A stretch of 64,000 nucleotides of DNA, from the NCBI GenBank assembly GCA_036426205.1, contig CM071568.1, positions 215,555,245 to 215,619,244 of the forward strand. The letters are read 5' to 3'. Under the pieces are notes generated by a model. It was not told the DNA's origin, did no database searches, and was given only the letters and a program-made list of their open reading frames with translations. Below are positions 55,574-64,000 of this stretch, piece after piece. How positions within the stretch are numbered: the stretch's first letter is position 1; each line of letters opens with the position of its first letter. Origin of the DNA: Ascaphus truei. Lineage: Eukaryota; Chordata; Amphibia; Anura; Ascaphidae. Both the position numbers and the translations under genes were made by a program.

Positions 55574-56310
55574 CACTCACAATTAGCCCACAGGCAAAGC
55601 TCTGATAGACCACAAAGGGTCTCACAGAAAGCTGACTGCTCCAGTCCTCTCAGTGCTGTGGATGCACGAGTCCTCCATTTCAACGTGTAATGCCTCTTCC
55701 GACCGTTATATCAGCGCAACACTCAGGTCTCAGTATCTTTCGCATCTCGATAGACACCAACCTTCAAATGGAGAGTCACTTGGGGAGTCTCTGCAGTCTC
55801 TTAAAGTTGCCTATTATTTTGATACATAAAGTAATCCTTCCAAGTTTGGTTGTTATAGGCCTTATAGTTTGGGTGTGCATTATGAGACACAGACACATAT
55901 TCTGATATATCTCCTTTAATGGAGTGATTTTTCTGACACTAAGAATGTGGTATTCAATCTCTTCCCCTCTTCACTTCTCTTTCAGATCAGTTTCATTTCT
56001 GTTGATTGACAAAACCAGTTTAGCAATAATGGTTACTTACAGTACTTTTCAGCTGCTAGGGAATATTGGGTAGGGCATCTTCTACATCATGCAAAGCAAT
56101 TTACAATGCTTGCTTTTATTCTGACTGAACTTTATCATGGTAAATTACTCTGTTTTCTACTTTGGCGAAATATTAATGTGAAGTGATTTTTTTAAGGATA
56201 TTTAAAGGATTACTATGCAATGTGATGAATGAAGTTGATGTGGGGACCTGTGCAAGTCATGCATATATACTGCTTAGGAGTATGTAATATTTGCTAAATA
56301 TAAAATAAAT

Positions 56311-56311
<1 letters not shown>
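55574..56311. other. intronic spacer
   Basis: No feature is recognised. Confidence 0.5.

Positions 56312-56349
<38 letters not shown>
56312..56349 (+). repeat. (GT)n microsatellite
   Basis: About 18 perfect GT units, followed by TATATATA. Confidence 0.95.
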
Positions 56350-56355
<6 letters not shown>

Positions 56356-56948
56356 CATCAGTCTTGTAATGAGTGAATTGTGGCGAAGGTGATTTAAAGA
56401 CCAGTATAAAAGTAATATATTGGGGGGGGAAGGAAGCTGGAGTGAGTTTCAGGAGGCAATTAAGTATATGTAAACACTAAAAGTACATTGCATGAGCAAC
56501 ACAAAACACTCTGTCCAGAACTGCCAATTCCTCTTTGTACGTATAGCTTGATGGATATCGAAAATAAATGATCTCCCATTGGTGGCTTCAAATACGGAGC
56601 GTTTCACACGTTGGATTTGGCTTTGGATTCAACATTGCCATTTTGGTTGAAACTTCATCGATGCAATGGTCATATTTACTGTAATGCTAAGCCTCAAGAC
56701 ACCCTAGTCTCATTCACATGATGTAAGGTGCATAATGGCTTCGCAGTGCTTAATACTATGGCCCTAAAGCTTAGAACATCATCTGTATATATCGTATGAC
56801 TCAATCTTGGACTGGGAATTGTGTAATAGTTAAAATGGTTTTGCTGCCCTTTTACTGGAATTTTTAAGGTTTCGACCTTGGCCCCCCCTGTTGGCAACCC
56901 TGCGAGTGTCTCCCCCTCTCTCTTATGCTCCTCCTAATCCCTCTCTCT

Positions 56949-57310
56949 GCATCTCTCCCTGCCGCTCTCCCGGGGCACTGCCGCTCTCTCTCCCGGGCAC
57001 TGCCCGCTATTCCTTCCCCGGGCAACTGCCCGCTCTCTCTCCGGGCACTGGCTCTCTCTCCCGGGCACTGCCGCTCTCTCTCCCGGGCACTGCCGCTTTC
57101 TCTCCCGGGCACTGCTGCCCCCTATTTCCCGCGCACTGCCGCTCTCTCTCCCGGGCACTGCCGCTCTCTCTCCCGGGCACTGCCGCTCTCTCTCCCGGGC
57201 ACTGCCGCTCTCTCTCCCGGGCATTGCCGCTCTCTCTCCCGCACTCTCCCGCGCACTGCCGCACTCTCTCCCGCGCACTGCCGCACTCTCTCCCGCGCAC
57301 TGCCTCTCTC
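56949..57310 (+). repeat. 22-bp GC-rich minisatellite
   Basis: Tandem copies of a 22-base unit, CTGCCGCTCTCTCTCCCGGG plus CA, run about 16 times with variants (GCGCA instead of GGGCA toward the right end). Because 22 is not a multiple of three, all frames stay open for long distances on both strands, which creates several spurious Arg/Glu- or Leu/Ser-rich ORFs of about 80-150 codons. The flank to 57540 is also GC-rich. Confidence 0.93.
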
Positions 57311-60013
57311 AGCCCCCTCTACCATATCTAATAATTGTGCCTGGGAGGCCCCTGCTGATGAAGGGCCCGGCAGCGGAGGGTAGCTGGGGCCCTGTGGCTG
57401 TATACGGATGCTGGCTCTGACGGGGCGGGCCCAACTTCCGACGCCGGCTGCCTTGGAGAGGGAAGGGAGTCTGCAGCCAAGGAGAGCTGGCGCCCCGCGG
57501 CACATAGAAGTTGCACCTGACCTTTCGGCGTGCTCTCCCTGCTGTCAGGACCCTATTGCAGGCCTCACTAGTATTTAGTATCTTTTGTGTGTTGAATGCA
57601 TGTGACATTAAGACAGAAGTGTCTTTTAAATAATCAATTTTAGGTTACAATATGTAGTAATAGTTTGTAACATGGTTTGTTGTACAGCATGTTGCAATAT
57701 GGTACTGAAAATACTTGAAGGACATATGGAGGGTAATATATAGTAAGAAAAGAAAAATGTTGTCCTGTATATAGGGATATTAACCATTAGGGTAACCTGT
57801 TGTAAAACTGCAATATATTGTTATATACAGTTGCTTTCATTGTATAATTCAAATTATTATATCATTATGGATGATACCGTGGACCAAAATTGTAGATCTG
57901 TGTTGGAAGTTTTGGCTCAAGCACCATTTTGGGTCAAGCTTTGCCCAGACACCAGTCTCTAGCTGAACCTTAGATGCTAATGTTATTGCAATTGGGTGTA
58001 AGTGAACCATAATATTACTAAAATGCCATTTTGTGAAGAGACCTTATTTGCACAATAGCAGGTTAACAGCCTGTAAATAATGTGATTTTCTGTAGAACAT
58101 TAATGGTTACTTTTGCTGTTTATATTGAGCTCTGCAAACATTTAAACGTCTGATCACATTTAATGTAACATTGATACTACCATTTAACACATACTATTAA
58201 ATAATAGGATGGCATTTAGTCATAGTATTTTAAACAAAGAATGAAAATTCATATTCATGATGGGTGTGATTAGAGGGGGGAGGCAATCCCTTTCTGCAAA
58301 TTTATTTGAGTCCGTTTTCAGTGCTCGGTTGCAAACAAAGACACTGGCTGACAAGCCACTAATAACACTGTGACCATATCAAGCATGCTTCCGTAATAAT
58401 GTCTGACATTATCAGATTGATTAACTCAGCATGGGGCCTTAATCAGCTTCAATGAATGCAAGCAGCTGCACTCCAGAAGAATAGTAATCCATCGTGAAAT
58501 ACAATCTGATACAAATTCTGTTTCTAAAAAGTATTTTATGTATACCTTGCAAATAATTATTCTGGTAATATAATGGGGACATTGACAGGATTTCTGTTCC
58601 ACAGACTTAGTACGGTCTGTTTTCTGAAATGGACTGGTTTAAATAATAATGACTGCAGTGGCTGTGCACATATTGCAGCATAATTGAGGTATCGTTCTCG
58701 CACCATGTTCTCTGTAATGACCATGTTTACTTCCTTTTGGTGCCTCGATTTATGATCATTCTATTTCATGTTGTAGCCTCATTTGAAATAAATAAATAAA
58801 GAACGCCTTTAATGTAGTTGTGTTATTAACCCTTCTAGTAATGAATGATGTTAAGGTGAAATTGATCAGAAACCAGTGCCACATAGCCAGAGTGACAAAT
58901 CAATTTAATATGATTATATGTCATATCTACGGTGTATTTACTAGACAAATTAGAAATATATTAAATGGAATAATAGATTTGATTCTGTCAATATCTACTG
59001 CATTTTGTTTTACTTACGTTAAATGTGTAGAACCTGGGTTTTCATATACAGTACATTATTGCTAATCCTTGATGCTGTTTCCTATAGCCAATAATAGATG
59101 TGTATGCAGTAGCTAATCCTACTTTCTTCAATGAGTCATAGCAATAACATGTAGTCTTTCTACATTATTTATATACCTTATTTTTTTTCCCTGGTGAACT
59201 AAAACAGGTATATGTTAATATATATTTTTTTACACTGACCGTAAAATGTACTTATTATTTTGTTCAATTAATTTAATAAATAACTTTCACTTAGATTAGT
59301 ACTTTTTTTTTTTTGTGGGGGGGGGGATAGTGGGGGTTGTGAAGGAATAACTAAATTAGTGATTTGTATTTGCAGATCAAATGTGTTATAAAAATAAGTA
59401 ATTTTTGGTGGGAACCAGTCTCAAATTCCATAACGAGAGTTGTGGGATCTCGTTACCTTTTGGGTTCTAAAAATGTTTCAATGTTTTGAATGCCCTCCTC
59501 GTGTTGGACTGATGTATAAAAGGCATTCATCTGATGTTGTTCATGTTTTTTCAATAAGTTATCAACATTATCTGTCTTTGATAAATGAAGTGCTCCTTTC
59601 TACTAAAGGTTGTAGGAATGTGTCGCTGTAAATGGATAATGGTTGTAAGACAGAATTGCGACCTGATATTGATTTGTCGACCAGATTGTTTTGGGAAGTA
59701 AATACAGCACTGGGATAATTGGATGATCTTCAGTAGAGAAAGTGGGAGATCTGTTTAGGGATGATCCCATCATTTAAAGCTCTAATTGTGAAAAGTAGAT
59801 TGTTGTTTTTATTTTCTTGTAAGACATGCCTCTTAAAATATTATTACCACATAGCTGAAAGTTGTATTTCTTTGCCAAATAGCTGTCCAGAACTCTTGTT
59901 TTGCCTTTTTCACCCCACTGGGAATAAGGTAGGTCGTTAGAAAGCCCGGGCGTCCCTAAAGGGCTCCCTGCAATTTTCAGGTGACTTGAAAATTGTACAG
60001 AATACAGAAGAAT
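57311..60013. other. GC-rich flank then unique intronic sequence
   Basis: 57320-57540 is GC-rich, with 'GGGCCC' clusters and no recognised gene. 57600-60000 is unique AT-rich sequence. It includes a low-repeat block at about 58290-58560 that could be conserved non-coding sequence, a G-run at 59320-59327, and a small hairpin TAACGAGA...TCTCGTTA at 59431-59455. Confidence 0.45.
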
Positions 60014-60160
60014 TTACAATGCATCTGATCTCAGACGCGCTATTAGAGAGGGCTGGGGTTCCTTACAATGCATCTGATCTCAGACGCACTATTAGAGAGG
60101 GTTGGGGTTCTTTACAATGCATCTGATCTCAGACACGCTATTAGAGAGGGTTGGGGTTCC
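60014..60160 (+). repeat. 49-bp tandem repeat, three copies
   Basis: Units begin at 60014, 60063 and 60112, each TTACAATGCATCTGATCTCA plus 'GACGCGCTATTAGAGAGGG.TGGGGTTCC', with few substitutions. Identity is high, suggesting recent amplification. Surrounding 'GGGTTCC' motifs suggest it lies in a decayed hAT element related to the one at 60941. Confidence 0.93.
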
Positions 60161-60932
60161 TCTGAATTTTACAATATAATTATAGGGTTCCTCAAACAAA
60201 AATAAATAAAATAAACAATGTATTGGACAGAGTTAGAAATATATACATTTCCACAACTCTGGCTACACATTTGTATACGGGTTCTGTTTTTTTTCTTCTT
60301 TTTTTGCTCTTTACAGTCTCATAATAAAATGTGTTATGCCGTTATCTTTACAACATTAGCTTTGCATCTTATGCTGCTAAGGTGAGAAAATAAACTAATT
60401 TTTTAAGCATGGTTAATGTTCTAGTTAATAATAAATGGCTGTTTGAGCAAGAATGATACTGTCTCAACACTGTGTCTGCACAATAAAGCTTCATTACTTT
60501 GGCTGACATTCCTGGCATAAGCACCACATTATAATTTAAAAAGAAAGCTTTAAAGAATTAAGACAGCTGTTTGTCACGGTGCCACCAAGAACCGCTTTAC
60601 AGCTCTCTAATGCAGAATAGGAATTGGAGATAGCAATGGCTACGTTTCTTTCTTCTGTATGTTAATGTACTAAATGCAGAAGAATTGTATTTATGTCATA
60701 AACACTTAGCTATACTTTGATCTGCTTACTACATGTTTCAGTGACATGAAATCCCACATTTTCATGTCTTCAGGTTTGATCTTGCTTGGTATTCTTTCAA
60801 ATTGATTTCAATTTTGAATGTTTTATGTCACATAAAATATTAGAATTAAATGAAAGGAGGAGTCTCTTGTAAAGCCAAAGAGAATTAATGACCGTGGCAT
60901 ATTGAGCAGGTTAAATGTAGTTGACTTGATGC
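60161..60932. other. unique intronic sequence
   Basis: No gene was seen. 60540-60720 is of mixed composition and repeat-free, so possibly conserved. Confidence 0.4.
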
Positions 60933-61500
60933 GTTTAAACCAGTGTTTCCCAATTAAATTTAGTCGTGGAACCCTTTTTTATTTTGTACAAATGGAACCC
61001 CTGAAATATTTTTAGCGTAGTACATGAAGAAGAAAAAAAATAGAAATCCGACCCAGGCAAAAAAATTTCTTGGTTCAAGATCAAATACCTTTAAATTGAA
61101 AGTTACATTTTTCCAGGGGGAAGGCAACTACACGTTTTGTCCTCTTTCATGTCCCATAAATAAATGTAGCCGCACTGTATACGTGCCCGTCAGGGGAAAA
61201 ACATGTTAAGGTTTTACTCTTACTTATATAATAATTATAGCATCAGATTCTTTGTTTATTATTATGGTGTGGGGGGGGAAGGGAGCCCGCAGTGGTGTTG
61301 GTGTCTCCGTCCCTCCTGGCGGCTGCAATTTTTAAATGTTTTATTTTTTCGCAAAACACTTAATTTTACCTCACGGAACGCCAGGGTTTTTTAAAAGTCT
61401 CCCACTGTCCCAATACATTTTTAAAAGACCTCAAGGTTCCGCGGAACCCCATTTGGGAAATTCTGCTCTACAATACACGTGTTACTCCTTTACTATACAA

Positions 61501-61566
61501 CACACACACACACATATATACGTACATATATAATATATATACTATATACATACACATATACACACA
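61501..61566 (+). repeat. (CA)n/(TA)n microsatellite
   Basis: ACACACACAC runs into TATATA and CACATATACACACAC. It lies inside the hAT unit, directly before the minisatellite. Confidence 0.9.
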
Positions 61567-61925
61567 CCTCACTCCTTCCTATACACTTCCCCCTATACAC
61601 TTCCCCTCACTCCTTCCTATACTCTCCCATACACTTCCCCTCACTCCTTCCTATACACTTCCCCTCACTCCTTCCTATACACTTCCCCTCACTCCTTCCT
61701 ATACACTTCCCCCTATACACTTCCTCTCACTCCTTCCTATACTCTCCCATACACTTCCCCTCACTCCCTCCTATACTCTCCCATACACTTCCCCTCACTC
61801 CCTCCTATACACTTCCCCTCACTCCCTCCTATACTCTCCCATACACTTTCCCTCACTCTCTCCTATACTCTCCCATACACTTCCCCTGCTCACTCACACC
61901 TTTCTATACTGCCATACACTTTCCT
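61567..61925 (+). repeat. minisatellite of CACTCC/TATACACTTCCCC units
   Basis: Variants of a ~24-base unit (CCTCACTCCTTCCTATACAC plus TTCC) and a ~34-base derivative that adds CTCTCCCATACAC are repeated about a dozen times. The 151-codon frame across it is a repeat artefact (His/Ser/Leu/Pro). Confidence 0.93.
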
Positions 61926-62279
61926 TTGAAGTAGATATCCCATGCACCCTCCTCTCCTGTCACTGCTCTCCTGCTCCGGCGCGAGCTGTAACCGCCACCC
62001 TCCCTCCTCGCGCTCCCGTCTCATGCACCTCGCTCTCCACTTTCTTCACCGGCAGCTTTTGCCACGGGTCAGCCAGCTGCGCTAGCGGCATCTTCCCCGA
62101 ACAAGCAGCGTGCAGAGCTGGGGCTTCCCGCACAAGCCTCAGTGGAGCAAACAGTCTGTCTCTTCGTGGCTGCTCACCCTCTCCACAGCCGCTATGGGGG
62201 AGTGGGGGGAGAGGGGGGTGGAGGAGAGCCATGGTGGAACCCCTTGGACTACTCCCATTTGGGAAACACTGGTTTAAAC

Positions 62280-63603
62280 TAAAACCTTTAAAAATATGTA
62301 CATACTTTTTTTTAACGTTTAACATTTTCCATGGTTAACAAATGCCGTAGATGTTTTTTTCAGTCTTTACCTACGTAATATATTTTTAGTAATATGACTG
62401 TCAATGCTTTGGTACAGTACTTTTGATGAAGTTAATTAGTCAGATAAACATAATTGAATATGAGCATGAATTAAGTGACTGAGTAAAAGGAAAACATTTA
62501 CATTTTCTCAGGGTACAAATAAGTTCAGTGATTAGTTAAAGGATTAATAGATCTGTGTAATAAAGATAACCGTGATACATGTTTAAAAAATAAAGTTGAC
62601 CCACTGTGGCACTGTCCCTATAATTGCGCAGTCTGCACTGCTGAGCCCCATTTAGTTAGCATTGTATTTATTTTTTTTAAACTTAATTCGAGAGATCTTC
62701 TTGCTCTTTCCAAAGCGTTTAAACACAATAATAATTATTGTTATTATTATTATTATTAAATGCTTATTCTATATGCGCCGACGCAGCCGCTCAGGAAGCT
62801 TTCGGCCTGAAATTCCCGTAGAAGTCAAGACGTAGGGGAGTATTCTTCATTTTAACCACACGGAAGCTCTCTCCGATGCTACAGATTAAAATCATGATTT
62901 TAAACACCTTGTTTTTCTTTATATAAAGAGCAGGGCACGCTTAGGGGCTAAAATACTAAGATTATGAGCTAATCTCTCATAGATTTTTGGAGTGGGGGGC
63001 GATTTGCTGCTGTAAAATGCAGCATGTTTACATATAGGAATGCATGAAAGATGTCTTGGCAGAAAATAATTTTGTTCTTTGCTAAAAAGAGTATATCGCC
63101 TTGACCTATGCAATGTCCTCTTTTGGCACTTGACATATTGTGTGTGCTGTTTTCAAGTGGAGGTTTCTTTTCCAGACTAGAAGATTAATGTCTCACCTGA
63201 GAAACATTTACTCTGCAATTGATGCAAGCTCTGTTTAACTACTAAACTATTTGCAGGGGCTATAGCACATCCATCGCTCTGCTCCGGACACCGTGAATTA
63301 ATGACACATTCTAAAGAGCACTTCTACCAGCTGCCAACTGTCACATTTGGTCGGTGTTCTCGATATACTGCTGTAGGTGGGACTTCAAGAGACAATAATT
63401 GGGTGTGTGAGCGTGTGAGCGTGTTTGATTAATGCCACCACCCTTATTTATAATATGTAATGTTTGATCAGCTCTGATCACCTCTGATAAGAAGCAGGAG
63501 GGAGTGTAAAAGCATTGTGTACGGCTAAAGCTATGAAAGGAACGTGCTGTGTGACCGGCATACGACATGGATTATATTTCCCTCTGCGGAGGGTTGTTTT
63601 ATA
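62280..63603. other. unique intronic sequence
   Basis: A (TTA)n microsatellite is at 62728-62758. Repeat-free blocks at about 63180-63400 have no recognised coding potential. Confidence 0.45.
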
Positions 63604-63845
63604 TAGTGTGTGCGGCCGTGCATGCATGTGCAAAGGCGCGTGCACGTGCCGCACACGTTTTGTGTGTATACTGTGCGCGAGTGAGGTACTGTATGTGTGT
63701 ATGTATATGTATGTGTAATTTATTATTTATTTAAAAAAAAAAAACATATTGGTGAAAATAAAATATTTATTAACATTGTACACACACACACACATACGTA
63801 CACACACATGCATACATATATACACACACACACATATGCATACAT
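63604..63845. repeat. dinucleotide-rich block with opposed GT and CA tracts
   Basis: A GC/GT-alternating region (63604-63717, with GTGCATGCATGTGC and GTGCACGTGC palindromes) is followed, after an AT spacer, by CA/TA tracts (63779-63845). The GTGTGTATGTATATG and CACACATGCATACATATAT halves are complementary in type and could form a long imperfect hairpin. The last 150 bases are GC-rich and unassigned. Confidence 0.7.
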
Positions 63846-64000
63846 TTAAGTGCCGGTAGCGGCGCAAAATCATTGTATTCCCCGTTTTCCCCGCTGTCGG
63901 CCGGATGCATGCTCACTGCCGTGCGCGCGCGTGGCCCTTGTATAGAAGGGCTGACTAACCTCAGCCAATTATAAGTGCCGTGTGCGCGGCCACTATATAA

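Larger units (their letters stand above)
60941..62271. mobile_element. composite hAT element (1331 bp) with captured repeats
   Basis: The outer termini are CAGTGTTTCCCAA and TTGGGAAACACTG, with an exact 8-bp duplication GTTTAAAC (60933-60940 and 62272-62279), so the whole unit behaves as one hAT insertion. An additional internal right-type end (GGAACCCCATTTGGGAAATT at about 61445-61464) suggests that the left ~530 bases are one shorter member, and that further sequence including simple repeats and a GC-rich block (61950-62240) lies between it and the outer end. No transposase was seen. Confidence 0.88.

Noticed and set aside
56891..57505. Several long overlapping ORFs, Arg/Glu-rich on one strand and Leu/Ser/Pro-rich on the other
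   Set aside because: They are produced by the 22-bp minisatellite, whose period keeps all frames open. There is no unique domain.
61479..61934. 151-codon His/Ser/Pro-rich ORF
   Set aside because: It is a translation of microsatellite and minisatellite units only.
1..64000. tRNA, rRNA, snRNA genes or a SINE with tRNA-like head
   Set aside because: No A/B-box pair with a cloverleaf, and no rRNA or snRNA core sequence, was recognised by eye.

Overview
The window looks like intronic DNA from an amphibian, most likely a frog. It is AT-rich and exon-poor, and transposable elements of many classes are layered through it. The taxonomic call rests on the CR1 LINE 3' end (the tract around 'TTGAAAAAAGAC...CATCAAGTTCAACC'), a Penelope-like element with a GIY-YIG domain, Tc1 transposons, and several MITE families typical of anurans. 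No bacterial operon, CRISPR array, rRNA or recognisable tRNA was seen.

Host gene. The only host coding sequence I can support is a 51-bp exon at 18732-18782 (+). It has a strong polypyrimidine tract/AG acceptor and a GTAAGT donor, and encodes IQKELAEITLDPPPNC, the start of the ubiquitin-conjugating core of a class III E2 of the UBE2E group. The Glu of 'AEI' and the very long flanking introns favour ube2e2 (ube2e3 is the alternative). On this reading the window is about 18.7 kb of upstream and 45 kb of downstream intron.

Layout. 0-8 kb: Tc1 remnant, solo LTR, hAT MITE, TATAAGCG MITE, decayed BED/hAT transposase, second solo LTR. 8-18.7 kb: mostly unique sequence with a TTAA MITE, an L2-like fragment and a 1.4-kb solo LTR with a perfect 5-bp duplication. 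18.7-26 kb: the exon, a pogo-type MITE, then unique sequence. 26-27.6 kb: 5'-truncated CR1. 30-31.2 kb: GC-rich LTR-derived segment. 32-35 kb: hAT MITE, microsatellites, a 380-bp foldback element and another inverted-repeat MITE. 37-43 kb: LINE endonuclease fragment, local duplication, two hAT MITEs, and a Tc1 with a MITE nested in it. 42.9-53.8 kb: a dense nest with two LTRs of one family on opposite strands, a reverse-strand Penelope-like element, a head-to-head partial copy, a diverged 390-bp tandem duplication, a 1.2-kb palindrome and a 62-bp-stem hairpin. 55-57 kb: two MITEs and a 22-bp GC-rich minisatellite. 58-61 kb: unique sequence and a 49-bp tandem repeat. 60.9-62.3 kb: a hAT element that has captured a 24-bp-type minisatellite. 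63.6-64 kb: dinucleotide repeats.

The autonomous elements seen (two Tc1, one hAT, CR1, Penelope) are all frame-shifted and presumably inactive. The MITEs are better preserved, and many still carry recognisable target-site duplications. I see no convincing new gene system. The most informative points are the exon (too short for ORF calling), the Penelope nest with hammerhead-like motifs and an internal empty-site control, the large palindrome, and the five-copy hAT MITE family.
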